Assembly: GCF_000150275.1 (NCBI RefSeq)
Contig: NW_002060943.1
Coordinates: forward strand, 4,987,950-5,051,949
Length of the DNA: 64,000 nucleotides
Reading direction: 5' to 3'
Source: Trichoplax adhaerens
Taxonomy: Eukaryota > Placozoa > Uniplacotomia > Trichoplacea > Trichoplacidae
Of the stretch, positions 1-11,723 are shown in pieces; positions within the stretch are counted from its first letter, which is position 1; every line of letters begins with the position of its first letter. Below the pieces are notes generated by a model. It saw only the letters and a program-made list of their open reading frames with translations, did no database searches and was not told the DNA's origin. The position numbers were made by a program, and so were the translations under genes.

Positions 1-2540
1 CAAAACCCATTTTAGCTCTTGCTGTACAGCTAGCATGCTAATTTAATATTAGTAAATAATTTAATCAACAATATTGATAAAAAAAAAGCATGACTTGAGA
101 AGTAAATCCTCAAATGTAATGCCTATTTATAATTTAAAGAAACTTTAAAAGATACGATTTTTAAACCATGCCACATTTGTTTACCGTGTATTAGGAAAAA
201 GGAATCCTATATTTATTTAATATCTAATAATGAGAAAGACTCAACTTATAGAATATGTAACGTTATTTTCTTATTTACTGTATTAGATCAAAGTTTCATT
301 GCAGATTACGAAATAGAAAAGAATAATTCTGTAATTGGTTCTCTCAGTTATATATATATCAAATACGAATAAAGTTTACTATGGCTTATTCATAAGCCAT
401 TCCAAATGAACAATAATGTTGTCTTACCACTAAATTCCATTTAATTACTTTCATAGTATAAGGTAATACTAATAGAAACACGTTTTTATTAAAATCTTGG
501 ACATTTTGTAAACATTAAAATCGGTAGCAATTCGAGATCTCTCAGCTTTGAAGTGCCTAAAGTCTAATAAGTTTTACAAATTAATAATGTATTCTATAGA
601 TGTGGACTGAAGCAAAATAGGTTGAAAATATGCATGTGCAGTTGATGGCATCTATTTCTGAACAACAAAACGATTCTCAACATAATCAATTACAGTACGC
701 GTTATAAATCAACCTGATAATTCTGTAATATTTTAATTTCTGATATTAATTGACGAGTCAAAGGATCAAGTATTTATCATAAAATCAGCTCGAATAAATA
801 GGAAACTAGCAAAACTAACAGAATATTAATATCAGTTGTTATCCTTCACGTACATTGAAATAAAATATAACTCATACATTATTTATGATTTATATTGTCC
901 TTTTCCGTGAAAAAAAGATGATTCTTCGACAAAATTCAATTACACTGTTCGTAACACTATTCTAATGACCACTATAATAGTCAATAAAGGTATAAATTAA
1001 TGATAATGTATTCATATAGGCAGAGCTTTTAATTTGTAGCGATCTGTTCGTAGTACAAAGCGTGAAATTGTGCCATTCAAGCAGATTTGCATTCGGTTCT
1101 TAAGATTCCATTATTTCAAGTAAAATGCTTACCGTGCTGATTTCATCATCATTTTACTGTACAATATCATGTTACTAGGCCTTTAACAATACATCAGACA
1201 ACGTATATAACATTGGTATCAAGCTAATGGATATTAAGTTTTTCTCCTAGCACCATTTATAACAATTTAGATAATAATTAAATAATTTCTTTAGATAAAA
1301 TGGGTACATTATATAATCCTACTTCGCTTAACAATATTATATCCGTAAAATATTTTATTCCATTGTATACTTTCATTTATAGTTATAATATCATTCATTT
1401 AGATAGAATCAATACGTAGCCAACGCATTACGATTTTTACTTCAATATTACAAATATCTTATCACATTAGTTTGATAATCAATAACAAAGCTACTCCAAT
1501 TATAATAGCATAAATAATTCGATCAGCATATTGAAGAATGCTCAAGATATTTGATTTCCTGTCATCTTTTCCATTCTATGGTGTAATTTGTATTTTAAAA
1601 TTAATATAATTAAAAATTTTCCACTACCAATAGCAAACTAAGACTAAATTAACTGACGTCAAAATCTCCCACTACTAATATTAAATTACTAATAGTTCAC
1701 AAAATATAAAAGACTCTTTTCGTTTACTGGCAGATGTTTATAAATGTTAGTCGGACCCATAAACCACTGATACAACTGTAGAAAATTTTAATTCATTATC
1801 AGATATCTTAGCTATACGCGTCTATTTAGTGAGCGCATTAGTCTACGGCTGACTAATTAGTAATTAATTCATATTCGCAAAGGATAATTTAACAACACTG
1901 GATATCGGTATCTATCTTTCATTACCTAAAGCTAGAAAATTCTTAATTGTCAGTTTCATTTACCTAAAATTCCAGTCTACGTTAAATTTTCAAACCATTT
2001 TGATGTTACAATTTTTAATTTTCTAACGAATAAATTACTGGGCCCTTCTACCCAAAATTACTTCCAGGTCAGCAAATCAATATATTATTTGATCCAAAAG
2101 GAATCGGTATAATATAGTAATTATTTTTTTAAGGCGTTTTGAAATTATTTCATTTTAAAATAAAATAATATCTGACGATATTTGTAGATTTCTTGTCGGC
2201 TTCTCAATTAGCCTCGGCGTTGGTATATTCTCAGTTATTTTGTCTTAAAATTGTCTGCAGGTAAAGTAAATTTTTATCAACAATCATCTTTAAACTAAAT
2301 TGAGTATTACTATGTCATCATTCTGTTGAAATAAATAATCTTGCTAGGATAACGAATTGTTAATTCTTTTTCTATGTCATTTTTTATGCTCTGTTACCGT
2401 TCTTTCACCAGGAGTATTCTTCATAGCACAAGTGATCTTTATATCAGTTTGATTTATAGTCGTCTCAGGATATTCTTACAAGACTAGCTAAGATAATTAT
2501 CAATTTCGTCGAACTAATCTTCCAGTATATAGTGATCATC
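1..2540. other. Gene-poor AT-rich upstream region
   Basis: I see no supported gene here. There is no long open frame on either strand and no exon-like stretch with flanking splice sites that I could recognise. The last few hundred bases must hold the promoter of the intronless GPCR that starts at 2541, but I could not name a specific element. Confidence 0.5.
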
Positions 2541-3671
2541 ATGTCTACCAACAACACAACTACTGATTTACCATGGTATCGAGCTTATACTTTGCACAGC
2601 TATATCACTATGGGCATTATTGGAAGTTTATCCGTTATCACTAATTGTATTATGACCTTATTAATCGCCTATCACAAAAAACTAAGGACTAGAACTAATA
2701 TCATCATACTTAGTATGTCATTATCCAATATTGGACTTGCCATATTATTTATCTATCCACAATACGTTGTTCCATATTGGCCAGAACGATTAGGACCTTA
2801 TTGCAATGTCCTTGAACAAATAGGTTCCTTATTTATTGCCAGTACAAGTTTTCATCACTGTGCAGTATCTATCGACCGTGCATTCGCCATTAATTTTCCC
2901 ATAAAATATGGCTTATATTCTAAACATCTTCATACGACAATTCTGTTGTGTTCCGTTTGGTTGTGCGCATTGCTTTTAGGATTTATGCCTATATTCATAT
3001 TACGACGAATTACTGACAATGCTTGCATTAACCCGAAATATGTCAGTTTAATCGATCTATACCTTTATTATAGAGTATTTTGGGGTATAGTCCTTTTCTG
3101 CCCGGTATTAATTACCATTGCATGCTATACTGACATTTTATATAACATCAATTCACCTATCCGAAGACAAGTTTACTTCTGTAATTCAAGGATATCCAAG
3201 ACTAAACTAATGCAAAATTTGAAGACAACATTACAGATGGCCATTATGATAGGTGCCTTCATTGTAACTTGGTCTCCCTTCATCATCATGCATTTTTACA
3301 TTAGCTTTAATAAATCTCAAGATATAACGAGAGACTTATTGATACTTGAAATTTTACGATTTGTTGCTTTTAGTTATATAATATTCTGCCCGATTCTACA
3401 TGGTCACTACCTTAGAATGATACGAGAGACATGGTTAAGAGTAATTCGCTGTCGTCAGAATAAAATTGAAGGTGGTCATACCAGCAGCTTTGCACAAAGC
3501 CAAAGTGGTATAGTAACTTATAGTCTACGTTCAACTAGATCAGACGCTAGAATATATGCTGGTCTTAAGGCTAAATCTGACTCTCAAAAAGATCCAAAGT
3601 TCGGTTCCATCTCCAGCACAAACTTACTTAATAAATCAGATTCAAAACAAGAAGATAAGCCAGTAGATTAA
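2541..3671 (+). CDS. Intronless class A (rhodopsin-like) G protein-coupled receptor
   Basis: Seven-transmembrane receptor of 376 aa, expected in the plasma membrane; the ligand is unknown. The extracellular N-terminus is short with sequon NNTT at 4-7. TM1 is about 20-44, TM2 54-76, TM3 85-112, TM4 134-153 (W140), TM5 180-201 (P188, Y196), TM6 231-256 (T-W-S-P at 243-246) and TM7 268-290. C88 and C162 fit the conserved TM3-ECL2 disulfide. The serine-rich tail runs about 310-376. Several class A hallmarks are altered: the TM2 aspartate is N63, D/ERY is D-R-A (112-114), and NPxxY is C-P-I-L-H (283-287). There is no TM7 lysine of the opsin type. The open frame extends upstream to a GTG at 2532, but I chose the ATG at 2541 as the eukaryotic start. 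Single-exon GPCRs in large lineage-specific expansions are usual in early animals. The class is sure; the subfamily is not assignable by eye. Confidence 0.9.
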   Translation: MSTNNTTTDLPWYRAYTLHSYITMGIIGSLSVITNCIMTLLIAYHKKLRTRTNIIILSMSLSNIGLAILFIYPQYVVPYWPERLGPYCNVLEQIGSLFIASTSFHHCAVSIDRAFAINFPIKYGLYSKHLHTTILLCSVWLCALLLGFMPIFILRRITDNACINPKYVSLIDLYLYYRVFWGIVLFCPVLITIACYTDILYNINSPIRRQVYFCNSRISKTKLMQNLKTTLQMAIMIGAFIVTWSPFIIMHFYISFNKSQDITRDLLILEILRFVAFSYIIFCPILHGHYLRMIRETWLRVIRCRQNKIEGGHTSSFAQSQSGIVTYSLRSTRSDARIYAGLKAKSDSQKDPKFGSISSTNLLNKSDSKQEDKPVD

Positions 3672-3720
3672 TCAGATACCAGAAAGCAAGATATCATTAT
3701 TTCTATCATATACATTAAAG

Positions 3721-3726
3721 AATAAA
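3721..3726 (+). terminator. Candidate polyadenylation signal of the GPCR gene
   Basis: A canonical AATAAA hexamer lies 50 nt after the GPCR stop codon, a plausible distance for a short 3' UTR. No transcript evidence is available. Confidence 0.5.
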
Positions 3727-6700
3727 TTTCATTCGATGGGCTCAATGAACTCTGAAACTATTCTCTAACCAAATATCTTCCTGTAGAATATCTCTAAAAG
3801 TGTTAGAAAACGATTAGAACTACTTTTAACGGATCAAATATGATCTGGCAAAACGTTTCCAGTTAACGTAAACTTTTCCCAAAAAATAGATTTTAGATGG
3901 TAAATGTAGAATTAGATAAAATTTTTACGGATTATCATTCTATTATTATCATCTGATCCATTAGGAGAACCTTCAAATATTAACATTGATGTATTCTTTC
4001 TAATTTAATATATATTAATATTTTTAGTTGCAGAACTACTCTTCATCTATAATCGATTTTTAGCAAATATACCCGTCGCTATAACATCCTCTGTATGCAA
4101 CTGAAATCAACTCGAGCTGTTTAGAAAAATGAAAAACAACTTCTCTTGAACTGTGCATAAAACTTTCTATGTGAAACAGTTTATTGCGACATGTGTAACC
4201 AAGTTATATATACTATCGTAGTATAGCATAATATCTAAATCTAAAGAAAAATAGGTCAGAACATCAATTGATATTTTAAATATACAAACGTAAAAAACAT
4301 ACTTTAATGATTGGAATGAAAATGACATTAAGTTGCTTTGTGATTGGATTTCCTATTTTCTCCTTTTAATTTATGACTGAGGATACTACTGCTATGCGTA
4401 TTTAATATAAATTAATTAAATTTAATTCTATTTTAGTTCTATTAATACGGTATAAACTACGCCTGCCACTATGAATATCATGGTATTCTGTGGTTATTTA
4501 ACTATTGGCTAGTAAACCTAAAATATCCTTCTTCTAAGACTTAACATCGCCTATTGATACTATCATAACTACTATTATGTAATAACCTTATAAATCCATC
4601 AATTATATGTATTGATGTACTCATCATACAATTATTGTAGTTTGCTTGCCTACTTGAACACAATTTAGAACTTAAATATTAGTCAATATCACCTTTTCAG
4701 CAGTAAGCACGAAGTTATCAGTTAATAACGCTTATACAATCAGAAGTTCGCGGCATAATATTAATTGCTTGAGTTTTTACCGAGCTGTACCCAAATTCTA
4801 GCTAAATATTATACGTAATAATAATATTATAATATAATGATTTCACTAGCACATTTGAACACAGTCTATAAGCTGTCAGTTCCTGTGCTCAGTACTTGAT
4901 ATAAGAGCAAATACCGTACTTCACCGCTTTATCATCGGCCACGGCCCACTAACATACTTTATTTTATGCAAAATATTGCAAATGTAAATCATTATAAGAC
5001 ACTAAAGAAATAGCCCAATTTTACATATTTTAATTTTAACACACAAAATTATTCGAAGAGTTAAAAGCTATTATTTGCGTCTGAAAACTCCCAATTGTAC
5101 TTATACATTCAAAAATATTGATATTTAGAGTATGCATACGCTAAAGTCACAATTCATAGTGTATACTAATTGTAATAAGTGTGAACGTTGTCCATTATCT
5201 AAAATTAATGACCAAACAAATGTTGTAATAATAATTTCTTCGACATAATTTGCATTGAACTGAAACTGTATACCTCGACACCAAATGTTAACAATTTATC
5301 TTATAATCTATATAAAAATATTCAAAATATAAACAAGTACAATACATGCTCAAATAACCAAAACAATTAATGAACGTCCTAGATCAAAATCTATAGCAAA
5401 AAGAATGAACTAGGCCGATAATTATCTTGCAAAGTTTGTTATATAATTTAATTATACTAGGCGATGTAGTCTAATTTATTAATCTACTTGATCTGAATGT
5501 CTTAAATCAGGCTGACAAAGAATTTACCGTAGTAGAAATACTGATAAACATAACGAAATAGCTTTAAATAATCATCCAATACGTACAATGAAACTATTGT
5601 TGAACATTATTTGTCGTATTTATCATGATCTGACTGGATATTAATAAATGAAATAAAGAGAATTACACTTATTTTAATGGATCTTTTCCATTTAGTGATA
5701 AAATTTAATTTTACTTTAATCTTTCAATCGAATCATTTTCAACCTAAATCATTTTATTGCATGCTCATTCTTAAATGGCAATTATCAATCGGGTTATGAT
5801 TTTAATAATTAATAGTTTAGAAAACTACCGTAATTTTAAGCTTGCCAATTTTTGTTGTATGATATCTATGACATCAACAACTATTGAGAGGAGAAAAACA
5901 AACTTTTAACATCTGTCAAGGTACCACATACTATAGAAAAAATGGGAATAATAAAATCATGCAATCTAATTACCTTATTACTTTTCAGTAATGAAGGCTA
6001 CACCTGTCTTTCCATTTGTTAATAGTATCATCATAGCCAACACTCATACTTACCAGTTTGATAGATGAATTTAGGAATCAAGTCAATAATAATAACTCTA
6101 TTTCACGAAATAATTTTACTTCTTCAATCATGTGAGCCGGCGCGTATCAATGAATGATATTACGCAATATCCTCGGACTATTTCTATGCTCCATACGTAA
6201 CACAACTCTACTCTAGCCGAATACTACTGCTAAAGACTTCTAGAACGAACTAACAGAATAATCTAAAGTTGCATGCTTTTATACTTTTCGTAGCATTCAC
6301 AGCTACAATCCGCATGGCAACCTTTTACCTTATTTTACACATAGTAAATTATTCTTAGTAACACAATTCTACTGCGGACCACCATTAATCCAATATGGAT
6401 ACGACTACAGTACTTACGTAGACATTATTCACACCAGCCAAAGTACAACGAATTAACCATATCCTAATATATGATTTACAGTTCTATTTTTACCTATAAC
6501 CTTATTAGTAACTCAGCACCTTACTGTATATAGTCATCTATACTCTAGCATAGAGTCTATACCACTACAGTCTATAGTTATAGCTACCAAATATCTCTTA
6601 GGATAATATCTACCGTACATTATACTAAACATGGCTAACAGTCTACAATCACAATACTAGTTACATTACAACCTACATATAAAATCTCCCTTTAACGAGA

Positions 6701-9700
6701 ATAGTTAAGATTAGGATACGCAAATAATATAAATAAAACTTTCTAATTGGCAGTAATCTAGCATGCAATTTTCTCAATTAGTGTTCAATAATTTTTTAGG
6801 GGACTCTTTTAATTCTCACTAATACTATATATTTTGATAGATGTAATAGCTTAATTAATCTTCAATGAACTTTCGCTACATTTTACTGCTACTATACTTA
6901 TGACATAAAAGCGAATACAGTATGTATGTATTAATTGCAGTTATCTTCTATTAGTAAAGCTACTCTAATGGTCTTCTGTAATTCTTTTCTACAAAAAAAA
7001 TATACACTAAGTATATGGCAAATAACTAAAGTAGCGCTAACATGATAGCACCTTCAAAACGGAGTACACCATTTTCTTAAAATAAGCTCACAGTTAAATT
7101 TTTCCTAGACTCTATAATGCTTTTTGTAAAATATGACTGAGATAATTAACTCATTTTAGCCAGATTACCTTATCTACCCAAATAATCTCTAACCACCGTA
7201 AACTGAATGATTTAACACGAGTAGAAAAGTATGCTGCAAAATGTGTCGTAAATAGATAACAGTATTTAGGCTTAGTTAAACAGCACTACCGTTAAGTAAG
7301 CATTGCTATTTACCCGTATCATATCGCTTTTAAATTGTCCTGGCATACGGTCATGCAGTATCATCCAATGTAAAATTAAACAGCATTCACTGAGCATCGT
7401 TTATAAAGAACTAAAGTTTTTCTAACAAATGTAATTTACATCTAACGTCAAATTTATATACACACATGTAGTATCACTAAAGACCATGTTATCCTACTAG
7501 TTGCAATTCAGATACAATGTAAATGAATTTTCGTTTATTTACTATAAAGGAGAACTATTTTCGTATTTTTTTAATTAACACTACCTATACATTAGCTATC
7601 AAGGATCAATTTATAAACTACTTGATTTATTATACTGGTCCAGTTAATTATAGCTGTCAAGTTTAGGAGCTATTTATAAATTGATAATCACTGACTAAAT
7701 ATTTTCTATAAAATGGAAATGAAAATGTTACAAATCGAAAATTGGAACCAGGTAGTAGATACTATTAGTACTTTGTCACAAAACAGCTTTGCAACAAGAT
7801 AACGTAATGTACGATCAATAAATCAATTCCTTGAACCACGTATCAAGGAACGATATCTGCACTATCACAAACACTTTTGCTCTACTAGTAGACTACACAA
7901 AGACTTAAACGCCTCGTAATTTACGTTAACTCTAAGTCTACGAATCCACTTTATTACACGATATACTGCATTTATATACTATTCCTCAATAGTTCATGAG
8001 TCATAGTTAATACAATTAACCTCGGAATCATTTTCTGAATTAGATATTAATTTTAGCTACTGCTTCCTTAATGCAGACAACAATATTTACGAACATAGAC
8101 ATCTGATGACTAATACAGAATAGTTAGACTATAGTGTCAGAAATTATTACTCAGCAAATTTACTGTCAGGTTTGCTCTTCCAACAAGTACATAAAGTACA
8201 ATTCTATATAGTGACGATCTCTCTACAGCCAGAAGGTTACAGTAAATTTTATATTGTCTACCGCTGCTTAGTAAATAGTTCGGTAGCGAAATAGGTCAAT
8301 ACATTTTATAAACATTTTTTTGATAAACTCTTGATGCAGCGGATACTCAAGAAATTAGAACAATCCTCACAGTTTGTATGAATGTAATTGCTCTAATAAT
8401 ATTCATAACACATGATCGATTAGGAATTTACAGTCTATTATACGAAATATTGTTTTACGTTCATAATTGGAAACATTGTGAATAATTAAATCATTCGAAT
8501 TTTGCCTTAATTATTAGCTTTTTACACCAGTAGTGATTGATGAGCATGCTAATTTCATTTTTTTATATCATTCTCAGAGAAAGTTCCTCAGAGAAAAAGT
8601 TTATAAACACTAGCATTACCAGTACGTCTGAATGGCTTTGCGAATTTTCATTTACCTTGAAGACGTGGTTCAAAACTATGTCTTATCTATGAGTATAGCC
8701 TTTTATGTAATCAGTAATTTTACGAAATGTACGATTAGTAATCTACCGGTACTCATGCAAATCAAGCATGCATAGCGCGCTACTCTGGAATGACAGATGG
8801 AAATGTTACTCGATATCCTAAAATTTCTTAATAATATAAATCAAAATCTAATGTGACAACTAAACGTAGATTTACGATTCCAACGTTGTTCTATTTATAG
8901 CAGATGTGACAACAAATTACTGGTGTGTCACAAACCAGCTTCGTGACAAAGATAAAGTAAAACAAATCTCTAAATTATTATAGTCTCCGGGATTCAGTAT
9001 CCCTTAACTACCTCACAAGAATTTAGACGCCTTTGATTCTACGTTAAACTCAACTAGACAATTAAGTACTACTTTATTCTACTATCTGACGGGCTTAGAT
9101 ACCCTTTTACAGCAGCTAACATTCACGAGTCCATCTTATAAAAATACTTAGGTGAGAACTACAATATGTCCATTCACAGAATCATTTCAGTGCACATTAC
9201 AGCACAGCATTAAATTTACTGTAACACATTTATAATTAGAGTAATTCCTATTGTAAGTAACTAGTGTAATATTTTATCACTATATTATATTAACCAAATT
9301 TAGATAGCTATTTCTTCACGGTAGTTCGTACCGTGACATGGTGCTAGCAGCAATAGTTGACTGACAGTAGGATTCTTTTATATCTTAAAACAACGAAAAC
9401 TTTGCAAATATCCAAGACGTAACGATGAAATCAAAGCATAAAATATTAAAGAAAATCATTAGTATTTATGATAGAAAGTGCTTTATTTAATCACTAACCA
9501 GTGTAAGCCCGACTACACCAGGCTTTTCTACTTAAAACGAGCAAGTCTATTACTTCACTCAAAAACATCTATATGGCATTTATATATACACAATCCGAAT
9601 AGCCGAGTATTATCGCCAAAATTTTAAACTGTTCACCATAGAGTTTAGAAGTTTAGAGGTTGAAACTTTTTATCAAAGTTCTTTCGCCTTTTTAAAGTCG

Positions 9701-10740
9701 ACGAGGACCATTTACGCTTAATGCTAATTCAGAAGATATGCATAGTTTCCCCCTCTCACTCTCTGTTTGGCCGTAATGCTATTACAAAATAATCGGCTTC
9801 CACTTATGTATACGCGTACGTATAGATAACTAATATTGCTGATATCCAGCTTAAATACGGTATATGAAAGCATACACTCCTGGCTAGTATTCGTATTACA
9901 CGGCAAAACTGTAAATTTTTCAGTGCATTGCCGCTATCTACAAGACCTATAACTTGGAAATAAGGCCTAGAATAAATTCGAAATACTGATTAATACTCAA
10001 TTTCGCGCTACTAGTTAGGCTATTGGAAATATAAAAACACTTCACTTGGAATACCCGTATTTATAGATCGTAATCCAGCTACAGGATACTCAATCTCTAT
10101 AAACTTGAATGGAAGTCCTCGCTATTGGAAAGCCTGCTCCATTCTGGACGTCTAAATTTTATATTTGAGAAGCGTTACTTAACCTGTGCAGGCAAACAGA
10201 TAAAAAAAATAAATTGTATTGCAAATAGATCAATTCCCAATTTACTCCACGTACCATGTTAGACATACAAGATAAAAGGATAACCTGCACACCGTAATAG
10301 AACAAATTGAAAGATTTCGATATGCTACGTCATTCCATTTTTTAATTTATTCTACCAAGAATGACAATGCATGTGCGGTGCCTACTGTGATAAAATAAAT
10401 ATTATCCAAAAATGATGTATGAAATTGCACGTCTCCTAACTTGATGTTATTATAAATCAGATTAGCAAAGTATTGACGCGCAATCTTGACATATTGATGC
10501 AGAACGAATAAGCATCATGCAGTAAACTAATTCATCTGCTATTCACCGTTTGACCCATGCAATATTGATAAATGTAGAGTAATTCGATGTAATTTACCAA
10601 TTGTGACAGAATTAATATAATTTAACGATATATTGAATTATTGCCCTACCAGTTTACTATAGTCAGAATATTAATGATAAGCTATGTGCAATTAGTAATT
10701 ACCAACTGTATCAAAATGTACGTTATGTATCATTACTGAA
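3727..10740. other. 7-kb gene-poor region
   Basis: No gene could be supported. The only open frame of note is a 60-codon minus-strand frame at 9724-9906, without recognisable motifs or coding-like composition; I regard it as chance. The region contains a dispersed repeat pair (about 7775-8000 and 8927-9130), described separately. Confidence 0.5.
7775..9130. repeat. Diverged dispersed direct repeat pair, about 1.15 kb apart
   Basis: A segment beginning GTCACAAAACAGCTTTG at 7775 recurs, diverged, at 8927 as GTCACAAACCAGCTTCG. Further matching blocks follow in the same order in both copies (for example ACTTAAACGCCT/ATTTAGACGCCT, then TTACGTTAACTC/CTACGTTAAACTC and ACTTTATT). Each copy is about 200 bp. 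No transposase frame or terminal inverted repeats are apparent, so this could be an old non-autonomous element or a segmental duplication. Confidence 0.45.
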
Positions 10741-11240
10741 GTACTAAATTGTTTATACCTTAAAAAATTTGCTCTAGCTTAAAATGTTTAATAAGTAGAG
10801 AAAAAAATGTGTCTCGTAGTCCGTAATAAAAACAATCTCGGCCAGAAAGCTACTGATATTCGACGTGCAAATCGGGATAAAGGGAATGATATATCCTGTA
10901 GTATGTCAAAATATCAAATTATATACTTCTTAATTTATTTCTAGTCTTACTATTAAATAGCTACGGACTGATACGTGATATGTAATTGCTTATTTATGTA
11001 CTAAATTGTTTTATCTCTTAACAAATTTACTCTAGCCTAAAGTGTTTTATATACAAGCCCGTGATAAAAAGATTATACGTTAGCCAGTAGGCTACTGATG
11101 TGCGATATACAAACTGTGATAAAAGGAACGATATAGCAATAACGAGATACCAAATAATTTCATTTCTTAATTTATTTCTATTCTTGACATTCAATAGCCA
11201 GGGCAATGATACTTGATATTTATTGTAATTGCTTACTCAT
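10741..11240. repeat. Two-copy tandem repeat, about 257-bp unit
   Basis: The unit starting GTACTAAATTGTTTATA at 10741 recurs at 10998 as GTACTAAATTGTTTTAT. Matching blocks continue in order through both copies: a CTCTAGC(T/C)TAAA block, a GGCTACTGAT-type block, CTTAATTTATTTCTA and TGTAATTGCTTA. The copies are clearly diverged. They lie just upstream of the BBOF1 promoter. Confidence 0.7.
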
Positions 11241-11439
11241 GATTAAAATCACGAGTATCGGGATCCTAATTACCCATCTTTCAATTTATCTAGTCAGATC
11301 GTTAGTATGATATATAAGCCATGTTAAATGAATTTATCATAAAGTACATTATTGGTGAACTAAGTAGTTTATCTCTTAGTTTACTCCATCTTCTCAATAA
11401 AATAGTTAGGATGTTCATAGGGGGTCTCTATTCCTCACT

Positions 11440-11487
11440 TTACAGTACAAGTGTACACTGTACTGTATATGTACAGTACTGCACACT
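11440..11487. promoter_or_regulatory. Cluster of overlapping palindromes upstream of BBOF1
   Basis: This short stretch is unusually self-complementary. It includes the perfect palindrome AGTGTACACT flanked by AGTAC and GTACT arms, then the near-palindrome GTACTGTATATGTACAGTAC. It abuts the X-box at 11488-11500 and lies about 240-280 nt before the BBOF1 ATG. The position suggests promoter function; which factor would bind is not evident. Confidence 0.35.
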
Positions 11488-11500
11488 GTTGCTAAGCAAC
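11488..11500. promoter_or_regulatory. RFX-type X-box in the BBOF1 promoter
   Basis: GTTGCTAAGCAAC is a perfect palindrome of two RFX half-sites (GTTGCT and AGCAAC) with a one-base spacer, ending 223 nt before the BBOF1 ATG. RFX factors drive ciliary genes in animals through such X-boxes. Motif and position are seen directly; binding is inferred. Confidence 0.65.
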
Positions 11501-11723
11501 GGATGTTGTTGCGTGGACCATGATAGAGTGTAGAGTGTACTATAGTAACGTAGTTGAATTAAATATCATCTAGTGTGATACAATCACTCCTCAAAATTGA
11601 AATCGACGCTAATTTGACTTATCGTCAGACCAAATCGTGAACAGAGCTACATTACATAATTTATATTTGACGAATTTAAGGTTTTTTAGATATTAAGTTT
11701 ACTCAACAAGCCAAAATTAAAAT

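Noticed and set aside
2532-2540. Upstream GTG start for the GPCR, adding three residues
   Set aside because: Nuclear eukaryotic genes start at ATG; the ATG at 2541 is used instead.
9724-9906. 60-codon minus-strand frame
   Set aside because: No motif, no flanking splice logic, and length expected by chance.
11321-11533. 70-codon plus-strand frame upstream of BBOF1
   Set aside because: It runs through the palindromic promoter segment and the X-box and has low-complexity, repeat-like residues. It is promoter DNA, not a gene.
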